64,000 nt of DNA from Arthrobacter sp. NicSoilB8 (GTDB taxonomy: Bacteria; Actinomycetota; Actinomycetes; Actinomycetales; Micrococcaceae), in assembly GCF_019977355.1 (NCBI RefSeq), contig NZ_AP024655.1, positions 2,542,001-2,606,000 of the forward strand, written 5' to 3'. Below the pieces are notes generated by a model. That model saw only the letters and a program-made list of their open reading frames with translations. It was not told the DNA's origin and did not search any database. Both the position numbers and the translations under genes were made by a program. Shown piece after piece: positions 20,322 through 28,908 of this stretch (its first letter is position 1; each line of letters starts with the position of its first letter).

Positions 20322-21071
20322 GTGCGTGTCCTCACCATCATCCCCACCTACAACGAGCTGGAATCGTTGCCCAAGACGCTCGGTCGCCTGCGCACAGCCG
20401 TGCCGGCCTCCGATGTGCTGGTTGTCGATGACAACAGCCCCGACGGCACGGGGCAGCTGGCGGACCGCATCGCCGCCGAAGACGGCCAGGTCCACGTCCT
20501 GCACCGGGCCGGAAAGGCCGGCCTGGGCGCAGCGTACATTGCCGGCTTCAAGTGGGGCCTGGACGCCGGCTACGACATCCTCGTGGAGATGGACGCCGAC
20601 GGCTCGCACCAGCCCGAGCAGCTGCCCCAGCTGATCGAGGCAGTGGAGCAGGGCGCGGACCTCGCCATGGGCTCGCGCTGGGTTCCCGGCGGCAGCGTGG
20701 TGAACTGGCCGCTGTACCGGCAGGCCATCAGCCGGGTCGGCAGCACCTACGCCCGGATCATGCTGGGCGTGAAGATCAAGGATGTCACCGGCGGCTTCCG
20801 TGCCTTCCGGCGGACCACTCTTGAGAAGCTGAACCTGGATGAGGTGGACTCGGTCGGCTACGGCTTCCAGGTGGACCTGGCCTGGCGCGTGGCCAAGCTT
20901 GGCCTGACGATCGTGGAACGCCCCATCACCTTCGTCGAGCGCGAACTGGGCGATTCGAAGATGAGCGGCAACATCGTGGTCGAAGCCATGATCAACGTCA
21001 CCAAATGGGGCCTGACCGCCCGCTGGAACACGCTCACCGGGAAACTTCCGGGCAGAGCGACCGGAAAATAA
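20322..21071 (+). CDS. ppm1: Polyprenol-phosphate mannosyltransferase (GT2)
   Basis: Dolichol-phosphate-mannose-synthase-type glycosyltransferase, 249 residues, that transfers mannose from GDP-mannose to polyprenyl phosphate at the cytosolic membrane face; the product feeds lipoglycan and glycoprotein mannosylation. The N-terminus VLTIIPTYNE and VVDDNSPDGTG bind the nucleotide, and MDADGSHQPEQLPQL carries the metal-binding DxD. The typical GGFRAFRR and TFVERELGDSKMS stretches follow. There is no membrane domain, so it is the soluble catalytic form. GTG 20322 has AAGGAAA about 10 nt upstream. It converges with rbpA. Confidence 0.92.
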   Translation: MRVLTIIPTYNELESLPKTLGRLRTAVPASDVLVVDDNSPDGTGQLADRIAAEDGQVHVLHRAGKAGLGAAYIAGFKWGLDAGYDILVEMDADGSHQPEQLPQLIEAVEQGADLAMGSRWVPGGSVVNWPLYRQAISRVGSTYARIMLGVKIKDVTGGFRAFRRTTLEKLNLDEVDSVGYGFQVDLAWRVAKLGLTIVERPITFVERELGDSKMSGNIVVEAMINVTKWGLTARWNTLTGKLPGRATGK

Positions 21072-21108
21072 GCCAGCCGGGGCCGCTGCGCCCCGGCAGG
21101 GATCCGCA

Positions 21109-21155
21109 AAGGGCCGGTCCCGCATCGTCTGAGTGGCGAAGCGGGACCGGCCCTT
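21109..21155. terminator. Bidirectional hairpin terminator between ppm1 and rbpA
   Basis: Perfect 15-bp arms, AAGGGCCGGTCCCGC (21109-21123) and its inverse (21141-21155), with a 17-nt loop. A second short GC hairpin (8-bp arms, 21076-21083 and 21090-21097) stands just before it. Both lie right after the ppm1 stop between convergent genes. Confidence 0.65.
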
Positions 21156-21159
21156 CATA

Positions 21160-21255
21160 AAGCAACGCGCGGTCACTTCCAGTACAAAGCAACGCGGGGT
21201 CACTTACGGCCCATCCTAGGTATCAGGATGGGCCGTAAGTGACCCCGCGTTGCTT
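21160..21255. repeat. Perfect 31-bp palindromic element with an extra half copy
   Basis: Arms 21187-21217 and 21225-21255 are perfect inverted repeats of 31 bp around a 7-nt loop. A further copy of the first 19 bases of the left arm (AAGCAACGCGCGGTCACTT, 21160-21178) stands 8 nt before it with one mismatch. It follows the ppm1 terminator and lies 24 bp before the rbpA stop. The structure exceeds what a terminator needs and looks like a dispersed repeat of the REP type. Confidence 0.85.
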
Positions 21256-21278
21256 GAGGTGGCGGGTGCGCCGGCTGT

Positions 21279-21626
21279 CTAGGCCGAGCGGCGTTCGCCG
21301 CGGCGTTCGCGCAGGATCGTCAGGCGGTCTTCGAGGATCTGCTCAAGCTCGGGGAGGCTGCGGCGTTCCAGCAGCATGTCCCAGTGCGTGCGCACTGCCT
21401 TTTCGTTGCTGTTGACGGGGCGTTCGCCGTCCACCAGCAAGGCCTCTTTGCCCGTCTTCGAAACCCAAACCGGGGGGATTTCGGCTTCCGAGGAGAACGT
21501 CACGAACACCTGCTCGCCGTCCTCGCAACGGTATTCAACCCGCTGGCGCGGAGCCGGTTCGACGCCGGATTCGGTCTCCATGCTCTGTGCGCCAAGGCGC
21601 ATACCCCGCAGGCTGCGATCGCTCAT
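21279..21626 (-). CDS. rbpA: RNA polymerase-binding protein RbpA
   Basis: Actinobacterial transcription factor that binds the RNA polymerase beta subunit, sigma-A group sigma factors and promoter DNA, 115 residues. It starts MSDRSLRGMRLGAQS, then the core zinc-ribbon-like beta domain (about 28-70, with YRCEDGE and VWVSKTGKEALLVDG) and the sigma-interacting helix (about 82-110, LLERRSLPELEQILEDRL). Only one Cys is present in the core, so the metal site is incomplete, as in many RbpA proteins. GAGGGAGAAAAG lies directly upstream of the ATG. It converges with ppm1. Confidence 0.95.
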   Translation of the reverse strand: MSDRSLRGMRLGAQSMETESGVEPAPRQRVEYRCEDGEQVFVTFSSEAEIPPVWVSKTGKEALLVDGERPVNSNEKAVRTHWDMLLERRSLPELEQILEDRLTILRERRGERRSA

Positions 21627-22075
21627 CTTTTCTCCCTCTATTCGGTTCGCAGGGTCCAGCCCTGCGTTATCCGGGGACCGTCAGGCGCCGGATATCTGGT
21701 TGCACTGCGCTGTACTGTAACTGGCCCGCAGTTCCGGGCCAGGTGACAGTCACCAGTGGACAAAAACTGTTTGGCACGTCATTGGAATCAACGCTGTGCG
21801 GAGCGTTTTTGTTCCGGGCGGCTGAACCGGCCGGACAAATATTCAAGTATACGGGAGTGGCGCACCCGAGGTAAAGCGAGTAGCCGGGCGGCGTGAATTG
21901 CGTACGCACTACGCGCCTGGTTGTGCTTACAGCCGTCAGGCCTCCGCTTGGCCGGCCAAAGGGCCTGACAAGCGGGGGCCTGCGGAGGGCTGAACGGGCG
22001 CCGTTGACTACGCGGTGAAGCCCGCGGCGCCCTGAATTCGAAGCGCGCCCTGACAATCCACAAACGGAGCGGGGG
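21627..22075. other. 449-bp gap upstream of rbpA
   Basis: Contains the promoter and leader of rbpA (minus strand) and the downstream region of the SPFH gene. Several open frames exist on both strands, but none shows a ribosome site or a recognisable protein. An imperfect inverted pair GTCAGGCC (21936-21943) / GGGCCTGAC (21961-21969) could be a terminator for the SPFH transcript. Confidence 0.5.
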
Positions 22076-23029
22076 CTAAAGCCGGCTCCCTGGGTTGTCG
22101 GCACCATCCGGCGATGCCTGCGGGGTGACCTCCGTCGTCGACGCCGCCTGAGGTGCAGTCCCGGCCCCCAGGACGCCGCCGATCCCCTTGAGTGCCTCGC
22201 CAAGCTCGCTGGGAATGATCCACAGCTTGTTCGACGTGCCTTCGGCGATCTTCGGGAGGGTCTGGAGGTACTGGTAGGCCAGTAGCTTCGGGTCCGGGTT
22301 GCCTTTGTGGATCGCGTCGAAGACCTTCTGGATGGCCTGCGCCTCGCCGTCGGCGCGCAGGATCGCGGCCTTGGCGTCGCCTTCGGCCTTCAGGATGGAG
22401 GACTGGCGCTGTCCCTCGGCGGTGAGGATAGCGGACTGCTTGGTGCCTTCCGCGGTCAGGATGGCGGCACGGCGGTCACGTTCGGCCCGCATCTGCTTCT
22501 CCATCGAATCCTGGATCGAGTGGGGCGGGTCAATCGCCTTGAGCTCCACCCGGGACACCCGAATGCCCCAGCGCCCGGTAGCCTCGTCGAGGACTCCGCG
22601 GAGCTGGCCGTTGATCTGGTCGCGCGACGTCAGGGCTTCCTCGAGGTTGAGTCCGCCGACCACGTTGCGGAGCGTCGTGGTGGTCAGCTGTTCCACGGCC
22701 TGGATGTAGTTGGCGATCTCATAGGTGGCGGCCCGGGCATCAGTGACCTGGAAGTAGACCACGGTGTCGATCGAGACCACCAGGTTGTCCTCGGTGATGA
22801 CGGGCTGAGGCGGAAAGGAAACCACCTGCTCGCGCAGGTCGAGCAGCGGCAGCAAGCGGTCCACGAACGGAATGAGGAGCGTGAGGCCGGGGTTCAGGGT
22901 GCGCTGGTACTTGCCCAGCCGTTCGACGACGCCGGCCCGGGCCTGCGGAATGATCCGGACCGATCGGACCAGCACAATAATTACGAACACAATTAGTACC
23001 AGCAGCACAATTGCGACTGCGATATCCAT
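22076..23029 (-). CDS. SPFH/band-7 stomatin-like membrane protein
   Basis: Membrane scaffold protein of the stomatin/prohibitin group, 317 residues. It has an N-terminal membrane anchor (about 3-24), then the SPFH domain (about 25-190, with IIPQARAGVVERLGKY and GIRVSRVELKAIDPP), then an Ala/Glu-rich coiled coil (about 180-245) with repeated AILTAEG / SILKAEG units, and a disordered tail. Band-7 proteins of this type pair with NfeD proteins; such a gene lies 96 bp upstream in the same direction. Role: probably membrane microdomain organisation. Confidence 0.93.
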   Translation of the reverse strand: MDIAVAIVLLVLIVFVIIVLVRSVRIIPQARAGVVERLGKYQRTLNPGLTLLIPFVDRLLPLLDLREQVVSFPPQPVITEDNLVVSIDTVVYFQVTDARAATYEIANYIQAVEQLTTTTLRNVVGGLNLEEALTSRDQINGQLRGVLDEATGRWGIRVSRVELKAIDPPHSIQDSMEKQMRAERDRRAAILTAEGTKQSAILTAEGQRQSSILKAEGDAKAAILRADGEAQAIQKVFDAIHKGNPDPKLLAYQYLQTLPKIAEGTSNKLWIIPSELGEALKGIGGVLGAGTAPQAASTTEVTPQASPDGADNPGSRL

Positions 23030-23124
23030 ACATCACCTATTCCCCAGTTTGTTTGGTCTTTGTCTCGCTGCGGCCGATCAACGGCTGGCTGCCTTCACTG
23101 CCCGCAGGACGTCGTGGTGCCGTG

Positions 23125-23589
23125 TTATTGGATGGCCGACTCCGGCTGCGGGGCCACGATCGCCGTGGCGCCGTCGATGGCGCTGACCACGGCTTGCTGG
23201 CCGGGCACCAGGACTCCCGATTCGGACCGGGCGCTCCAGACGTCCCCGCCAATCTTGACGAGCCCGCCGCTTTCGCTCACGGCCTCCATGACGATGGCGG
23301 ATTCGCCGATGAGTCTTTCGATATTGGTCCGCCGGTCCGCGGGCCCCTTGTGGAGATGCTTGAGGGCCACCGGCCGGACGAAGCCGATCATGAGCAGGGA
23401 CACCACGCAGAAGGCAATGATCTGCAGCCACAGATCCGCTCCGGCAAAGTCCGCCACGAGACCTGCGAGGGCACCGCCACCGAGCATGATGAAGAACAGG
23501 TCAAGGGTGATCATCTCGACCACGGCAAACAGGAGGAAGAGCGTGAGCCACAAAGCCCACCAGTTCTCGGCCAGCCATTCAGACATCAA
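23125..23589 (-). CDS. NfeD-like membrane protein
   Basis: Short NfeD of 154 residues: two or three membrane helices (about 8-28, 30-50, 55-75) and a C-terminal OB-fold domain (about 95-150) with GESAIVMEAVSESGGLVKIGG spread over its beta strands. The serine protease part of long NfeD proteins is absent. NfeD partners bind SPFH proteins, and the next gene downstream is one, so the two probably act as a pair in the membrane. Confidence 0.9.
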   Translation of the reverse strand: MMSEWLAENWWALWLTLFLLFAVVEMITLDLFFIMLGGGALAGLVADFAGADLWLQIIAFCVVSLLMIGFVRPVALKHLHKGPADRRTNIERLIGESAIVMEAVSESGGLVKIGGDVWSARSESGVLVPGQQAVVSAIDGATAIVAPQPESAIQ

Positions 23590-23709
23590 TTCCCCCTTGA
23601 GTTCCGGGAGCGGAAGGCGCAGCTCCCCAGTAACTGTCTTTCCATCCTAAGCGGAAGGGCAATCGCTGGGACCGGCCGCCGGGAATTCATGGGCAAAGTG
23701 GCCAAGTCG

Positions 23710-24651
23710 TTACTTGCCGGGATGATTTCTCTCAAACACGCTGATGCGGAACCGGGCCGAGACGGACGTCCGTTGTGGAAGTCCGTCCTCTAGGGCGGCG
23801 AGTCCGGTGCGGTCCAGGTGGTGGCCTGCCGGCCCCATGAGGGCAAGGTTGGCGACGTCCCGAGGGCTCAGGAACAACGCCAGGTCCAGGTCCCTGGCCC
23901 CGGCGGGAGTGAAGTTCCGGTCCAGGGAGGCCGCGAGGCGCTCGTCCTTGGCCGGCTCGATCCCGAGCATCCCGGCTTGGCCGGCGATCTCCGCCAGATG
24001 ACCGGGCCGCGGGGTGACCACTACCAGGCGGCCGCCGGGGCGGAGCACTCGGGCGAACTCGGCCGCGTTGCGCGGTGCAAAGACCACCGTCACGACGTCG
24101 ACGGCGGCGTCCGCGACCGGCAGGGGCTGCCAGACATCCGCGACCACGTTCACCGCGTCCGGGTTCATCCTGGCGGCACGGCGCAGGGCGAATTTGGAAA
24201 TGTCCAGGCCGATCGCCGCGGCCGGAACACGCCCGGGCGAGGCACTGTCGGCCGAACCACTTTCCAGCGCAGCACTTTCCAGCGGGGAACTTTCCAGCGC
24301 AGCCCGGTCCAACACGGTCCTGAGGTAGTGGCCGGTGCCTGTGCCGGCGTCGAGCACCGCGGGCCGGATACCGGGGGCCGCGGCGAGCGCCGGCATGGCC
24401 AGTTCGGCCACGGCATCGGCGAGCGGCTGATAGTGCCCTGCGGAGAGGAAATCGAAGCGCGCCGCCACCATGTCTGCGGTGTCCGCCTCAAACACGGTGC
24501 CCTTGCCGACCAGGAAGTTGAAGTACCCCTGCTTGGCCGCATCGAAGCTGTGGCCGGCGCCGCACGCGAGGGTAGGCGCGCCGTCGCCGCCAAACCGCAA
24601 GGGGTTCCGGCACACTGGGCACAGCAGCGGGATGTCACGGGCAGGAGGCAT
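23710..24651 (-). CDS. RlmA-like 23S rRNA guanine-N1 methyltransferase
   Basis: 313 residues. The N-terminus carries a four-Cys/His zinc finger (CPVCRNPL ... CGAGHSFD) followed by AKQGYFNFL, the signature of the RlmA(I)/RlmA(II) enzymes that methylate G745 or G748 of 23S rRNA. A Rossmann SAM domain follows with VLDAGTGTGHYL near residue 100. Between residues about 115-140 is an insert of LES/ESS/ESA units coded by a 15-nt repeat (24255-24300). Members of this family can give resistance to tylosin or mycinamicin; whether this one methylates G745 or G748 cannot be told. Confidence 0.85.
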   Translation of the reverse strand: MPPARDIPLLCPVCRNPLRFGGDGAPTLACGAGHSFDAAKQGYFNFLVGKGTVFEADTADMVAARFDFLSAGHYQPLADAVAELAMPALAAAPGIRPAVLDAGTGTGHYLRTVLDRAALESSPLESAALESGSADSASPGRVPAAAIGLDISKFALRRAARMNPDAVNVVADVWQPLPVADAAVDVVTVVFAPRNAAEFARVLRPGGRLVVVTPRPGHLAEIAGQAGMLGIEPAKDERLAASLDRNFTPAGARDLDLALFLSPRDVANLALMGPAGHHLDRTGLAALEDGLPQRTSVSARFRISVFERNHPGK

Positions 24652-24793
24652 ACCTTCATCCTATGCGCGGCGCCCGGAGCCGCCATGCGGGACTGCGCCC
24701 TGCGGGGCAGCCGCTCGAGGGCCTGTGTCCGCGCCGCACCGGTAACACGTGAGGTGTTTCACAGCGCGCGCACCAAGGGTTAGGCTCGCAAGC

Positions 24794-26923
24794 GTGAAAT
24801 CTGAACATCTGCCGCTGCTCAATTCCGTCTCCGCCCCCGCCGTGCATCCCGACGGCTCCCGGGCCGTGGTGTCCGTGATCCGCCCGGACTTCGATGCCGA
24901 CGCCTACGTGGGCCAGTTGTGGACTGTCCCGCTGGGCCCGGCCCCGGAGGCCCCGGTGTCAAGGAACGCGCAGTCAGAGGACGGGGATTCGGGAAACCGG
25001 GACTCGACAGATTCGGGCCGTCTGGATCCGGGCCAGCGGCCGCGTAGGCTGACGCGCGGTTTCCGTGACACGGCGCCGGACTTTTCGCCGGACGGCCAGG
25101 TCCTCGGATTCCTGCGCGCGGCGGCCGGCGGGAAGCCGCAGCTCCACGTGGTGGAAGCAGCAGGCGGTGAACCCCAGCCGCTAACGGCAGCTCCGCTGGG
25201 GGTGAGCTCCTTTGCCTGGTCACCCGATTCCCGCAGCATCGTGTTCAGTGCCAGGACCCCGGACGAGGGCAGGTACGGCAGCATCGACGGCGTCGGCGCA
25301 GGCAGTGAGGACGCCCGGCTGATCACCGATTTCCAGTACCGGATGAACGGCCTCGGCTACACGGCCGACAAGCCGCTGCAGCTGTTTCTCGTCGAGGTGC
25401 CGCAGCTGGACGCCGAACCGAAGGTGGCCCCGGCCGGACGCGCTTTGGAGGCTCTCGGCGCGGCAGCCGGGCCTGCGGAGTCAGCCGCCGGCCTGCTTCC
25501 GGTCGCCACGCAACTCACCACCGGGGCCGCCGACCATAACGGCGCCAGCTTCAGCGCCGACGGCGCCGCCATCTTCTTCACCGCGGCCCTTCACGAGGGC
25601 CGCGACACCGACCTCGCGAGCGGAATCTACTCGGTCCCGACCGCCGGCGGGCAGCCGCAGGCCGTCCTGCCGGCCAACACCGGACGGCAGGCCGTCAGTG
25701 CGGTGCGCCAGTCCGCCGACGGGCAGTGGCTGTTCTTCCTCGCCCAGGACCTGGGCGAATCCGGCCGCGACTTCGTGGCCAGGAACACCGCCCTTTACGC
25801 GATGCCGGCCGCCGGCGGAACCGCCACGGCGCTCAGCGACGTCGAGACCCTGGACCTGTCCGGCGGCAGCCGGATCGAGCTGCGCGGCGCCGCGGGCGCC
25901 CTGGTGCTGAACAATGCGCGCGGCACTGTGGAGCTGCACGAGTTCGACGCGGCGGGCGGCCACGCGGTGCTCCTGGCTGGCCCCCGGGTGGTGACCGGCG
26001 CCGCGGACGGCGGAGGGTCGCTGGTGCTGAGTTTCAGCGATCAGGCCACGGCCGGAGATGTTGGGGTGCTCGACGGCGGACAGATGCGCCGCCTGACGGA
26101 TTTTTCCGCGCCGTTGCGGAGCGCTGCGGTCATCAGCGAGCCGCAGGAACTCACGTTGCCCTCGGCCGACGGGTACCCGGTCCATGGCTGGCTTGTGAAG
26201 CCGGCAGGCCCCGGGCCGCACCCGGTGCTGCTGACCATCCACGGCGGCCCCTTTGCCCAGTTCAGCGCGGCCTTCTTCGACGAGGCCCAAGTGTATGCCG
26301 GGGCCGGCTACGCGGTGCTCATGTGCAATCCGCGGGGTTCGGCCGGCTACGGCCAGGATCACGGGCGGTTCATCAAGGAGCGGATGGGAACCGTGGACAT
26401 GCAGGACGTCCTCGCCTTCCTGGACGGCGCCGTGGCGAAGTTCGAGGACCTCGACGCCGACAACGTCGGAATCATGGGCGGATCCTACGGCGGTTACCTG
26501 ACGGCGTGGACCATCAGCCACGACCACCGTTTCCGGGCGGCCATCGTGGAGCGCGGTTTCCTGGATCCTGTGAGCTTCACCGGTTCTTCGGACATCGGCT
26601 GGTTCTTCGGCGGCGAATACACCGGCACTTCGGCGGAAAGCATGGCGGCCCAGAGTCCCATGGCGCGCGTGCACAATGTTCGGACGCCGTCGCTGGTGAT
26701 TCACAGCGAGGACGACCTTCGGTGCCCTGTGGAACAGGGCCAGCGGTACTTCACCGCCCTCAAGCAGTTGGGGGTCGAGACCGGTTTCCTGGTCTTCCCG
26801 GGCGAAAACCATGAGCTGTCGCGCTCCGGTACCCCGCACCACCGAAAGCAGCGGTTCGACGAGATCCTGAAGTGGTGGGCCCGGTACCTGCCATCCGCCG
26901 GGAATCCGGCGCCGCAGCCCTAG
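24794..26923 (+). CDS. S9-family prolyl oligopeptidase/acylaminoacyl peptidase
   Basis: Serine peptidase of 709 residues with an N-terminal beta-propeller (about 1-440) and a C-terminal alpha/beta hydrolase domain (about 455-700). Catalytic Ser is in MGGSYGGYLT (about 562), Asp in HSEDDLRCP (about 640) and His in GENHELSR (about 672). No signal peptide is seen, so it is probably cytosolic. GTG 24794 is chosen because it follows AAGCGTG-type spacing at the promoter-near region and gives SEHLPLLNSVSAP; the open frame extends 45 bp further up. Its stop overlaps the stop of the convergent peptide deformylase gene (CTAG). Confidence 0.92.
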   Translation: MKSEHLPLLNSVSAPAVHPDGSRAVVSVIRPDFDADAYVGQLWTVPLGPAPEAPVSRNAQSEDGDSGNRDSTDSGRLDPGQRPRRLTRGFRDTAPDFSPDGQVLGFLRAAAGGKPQLHVVEAAGGEPQPLTAAPLGVSSFAWSPDSRSIVFSARTPDEGRYGSIDGVGAGSEDARLITDFQYRMNGLGYTADKPLQLFLVEVPQLDAEPKVAPAGRALEALGAAAGPAESAAGLLPVATQLTTGAADHNGASFSADGAAIFFTAALHEGRDTDLASGIYSVPTAGGQPQAVLPANTGRQAVSAVRQSADGQWLFFLAQDLGESGRDFVARNTALYAMPAAGGTATALSDVETLDLSGGSRIELRGAAGALVLNNARGTVELHEFDAAGGHAVLLAGPRVVTGAADGGGSLVLSFSDQATAGDVGVLDGGQMRRLTDFSAPLRSAAVISEPQELTLPSADGYPVHGWLVKPAGPGPHPVLLTIHGGPFAQFSAAFFDEAQVYAGAGYAVLMCNPRGSAGYGQDHGRFIKERMGTVDMQDVLAFLDGAVAKFEDLDADNVGIMGGSYGGYLTAWTISHDHRFRAAIVERGFLDPVSFTGSSDIGWFFGGEYTGTSAESMAAQSPMARVHNVRTPSLVIHSEDDLRCPVEQGQRYFTALKQLGVETGFLVFPGENHELSRSGTPHHRKQRFDEILKWWARYLPSAGNPAPQP

Positions 26924-27591
26924 TCGTCCGTCGGGTCCGGCAGGAACCCGAGTTCCAGCCGGGCACGGCTGATGTCCGGTTGGGCCCAGCGGGCGGCATA
27001 TTCGGCATTGTTGCTGATGGAGCGCAGCTCGGCCCGGTCCAGGAACAGGATCCCGTGGAGGTGGTCGGTCTCATGCTGGACGATCCTGGCCTGCCAGCCG
27101 GTGAAAGTCCGCTGCATCCGTGTCCCGTCCGGGGCCGCGAAGTCCAGCCGGACAGATTCCGGCCGCAGCACCGCAGCCTGCAGGCCCCCGATGGAGAGGC
27201 AGCCTTCGTAGAAGGCCAAGGAGGTGGTGCCGAGGGGCTGGTAGCGCGGGTTCAGCATGGCAAAGAACGGCAGCGGCTCACGCCCGCGAACGGCCGCAAC
27301 TTCGGGATCTACGGCGAACTGGTCCTCCAGAACGGCGATCTGCAGCGGAATTCCCAGCTGCGGGGCCGCCAGGCCAACGCCCGGGGCCTTGTGCATCACG
27401 CTGCGCATGAGGTCGATCAGGTGACCGAGTTCGGCGTCGCTCAACTGGCCCTCGTACGGGGCCGCCACGTGCCGGAGCACCGGATGCCCCGCCTGGACAA
27501 TGTGTGGAAGGATACCCGCGCCCAGAATCTCCTGGACGGCCTCCTGAATCCGGGCGGCGCTGAAATCGGTGGGCCTGGCGTCAAAGGACAT
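26920..27591 (-). CDS. def: Peptide deformylase
   Basis: Removes the formyl group from nascent proteins, 223 residues. All three motifs are intact: GVGLAAPQ (71-78), EGCLS (Cys131) and QHETDH (His173, Glu174, His177), giving the metal site and the catalytic Glu. The N-terminal 25 residues and the C-terminal 35 are longer than in minimal Def proteins. It is convergent with, and overlaps by 4 bp, the S9 peptidase gene. Confidence 0.95.
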   Translation of the reverse strand: MSFDARPTDFSAARIQEAVQEILGAGILPHIVQAGHPVLRHVAAPYEGQLSDAELGHLIDLMRSVMHKAPGVGLAAPQLGIPLQIAVLEDQFAVDPEVAAVRGREPLPFFAMLNPRYQPLGTTSLAFYEGCLSIGGLQAAVLRPESVRLDFAAPDGTRMQRTFTGWQARIVQHETDHLHGILFLDRAELRSISNNAEYAARWAQPDISRARLELGFLPDPTDD

Positions 27592-27600
27592 GCCCTCAGA

Positions 27601-28701
27601 CTACTGGCGACCGCAAGCCGTTGTAACAAATTCGTAGATCCGGCCGCGAAGTTTGTCGCCTGCGTCGATTTTCAGGACACCCTGCCTGCCCCCCACGCTG
27701 ACCCGGAGCGGCAGGAGTGTGCCCACCTTGTCCTCCGCCACGGCGTGGGGATCACAGCGGGCGGGCCTGATGCCGAGCCGCAGTTCCACCGGGAAACCGC
27801 CTGCGCGGAGCGTCAGGTCATGCGGCCACGGGGCTTGCGGGGCCTCCGCCAGCAGGGTGGTTTCCTCAATCCGTTCCAGCACCAGCTCCCCGGCCGCGGC
27901 CGTCCCGCCGGCCGCGCGGGGTGTGATCAGCAGACGCACGACGGCGGTCCGCCCGTCCGCGGCGACCTCAAGGTCCGGAGCCAGCATCATGGCGGCCACG
28001 GCCGCGGCCGCCCGGGTCACGCACATCTCGGCGTTATTTCGCACCAGGACGCCGAACGGGTCGGCAGCCGGGGCCGTCGCGGCGGCAGCGGGCCCACCAC
28101 TTTCCGGCCCACCACTTTCCGGCCCACCACTTTCCGGCACACCACTTTCCGGCACACCACTTTCCGGCACAGAACTCTCCGGCACAGAACTCTCCGGCAA
28201 CATCAGCCGGAGGGACACCTGGGCGCTACCGTCGTCGCCCGATGCCGCTCCGGGCGCGGCCGGGGTTGGTGCGGGACTGCCGCATTCCGGAGCGGGCAGC
28301 GATGCCGGCAGGCTCTTCGTCTGGCCCGGCGGCAGCTCGATCCCGCCCGCGGTCGCCTGCCAGGTGATCTGTCCCGCGAAGAGAGGGCTGGTCAGTTCCG
28401 CGCCAAGGACCCTCAGGGCACCGCCCGTGGTGTTGGTCAGCTGAATTTCGATGATCTGTTTGGCGTAGTTGTCGCGGAACTGGCTGATCTCCGCCGTGAC
28501 TGGCCCTGTGGCGGCGGTACCCGCCGTCGCAGCGGGCTGCGTCGCCGCGGGCTGCGTCGACGCCGGTCCCGCGGGTCCGCCGCCGGGACCCGCGCTGCAG
28601 GACGCGGCAACGCCGAGCACAGCCACGGCAGCCGCTGCGCGGCACCTGATGCTGAACACTGTGCGGCGGCGGCGCGCCGCGGGCAAGCCGTCCATGCGCA
28701 C
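27601..28701 (-). CDS. Putative lipoprotein with PES(G/S) tandem repeat
   Basis: 366 residues, function unknown. A basic N-terminus (RRRR) leads to a hydrophobic stretch and a lipobox-like AASC near residue 34, so it is probably exported and lipidated. A Pro/Ala/Thr-rich linker precedes two beta-rich stretches (about 65-150 and 215-365). Between them lies a run of seven pentapeptides of the type V/G-PES-S/G (about residues 170-204), coded by a 15-nt tandem repeat. Two Cys pairs may form disulfides. It lies just upstream of def and could be co-transcribed with it. Confidence 0.75.
   Translation of the reverse strand: MRMDGLPAARRRRTVFSIRCRAAAAVAVLGVAASCSAGPGGGPAGPASTQPAATQPAATAGTAATGPVTAEISQFRDNYAKQIIEIQLTNTTGGALRVLGAELTSPLFAGQITWQATAGGIELPPGQTKSLPASLPAPECGSPAPTPAAPGAASGDDGSAQVSLRLMLPESSVPESSVPESGVPESGVPESGGPESGGPESGGPAAAATAPAADPFGVLVRNNAEMCVTRAAAAVAAMMLAPDLEVAADGRTAVVRLLITPRAAGGTAAAGELVLERIEETTLLAEAPQAPWPHDLTLRAGGFPVELRLGIRPARCDPHAVAEDKVGTLLPLRVSVGGRQGVLKIDAGDKLRGRIYEFVTTACGRQ
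28091..28195. repeat. Seven-copy 15-nt tandem repeat in the lipoprotein gene
   Basis: Units at 28091, 28106, 28121, 28136, 28151, 28166 and 28181. The first three read GGCCCACCACTTTCC, the next two GGCACACCACTTTCC, the last two GGCACAGAACTCTCC. The unit length keeps the reading frame, so copy number changes would alter the linker length only. Confidence 0.95.
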
Positions 28702-28850
28702 AGTCTATTCCGGGGTGCGCAGCCGGGTGCCGGGGTTCAGCATGTTCGAGGCCGTGTGGGAGGCCGGCCAGTCCCCGGGCCGCGTGGTGCCCAGGACCGC
28801 GATGATCAGCGCCGCTCCGCCTGATGGCATGCAGTTCAGTACACAGAGCT

Positions 28851-28900
28851 GTTCAGTCCACAGTGCAGTTCAGTCCACAGTGCAGTTCAGTACACAGTTC
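28851..28900. repeat. 17-nt tandem repeat downstream of the FAD hydroxylase
   Basis: GTTCAGTCCACAGTGCA occurs twice head to tail (28851-28867, 28868-28884), with a partial third copy (28885-28897) and degenerate flanks back to about 28832. It lies immediately 3' of the hydroxylase stop codon and 5' of the lipoprotein gene, so it is intergenic and not under reading-frame constraint. Confidence 0.9.
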
Positions 28901-28908
28901 AGCTCAGC

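Noticed and set aside
20094..20634. Plus-strand gene starting at ATG 20094
   Set aside because: After about 50 codons it runs in a second frame through the mannosyltransferase gene, and no ribosome site precedes it.
28091..28195. CRISPR array
   Set aside because: The 15-nt units are directly joined, with no spacers, and they lie inside a coding frame.
26872..28824. Plus-strand open frame of 650 codons over def and the lipoprotein gene
   Set aside because: Both minus-strand genes are supported by motifs; this frame merely mirrors the tandem repeat as TTFRP units.
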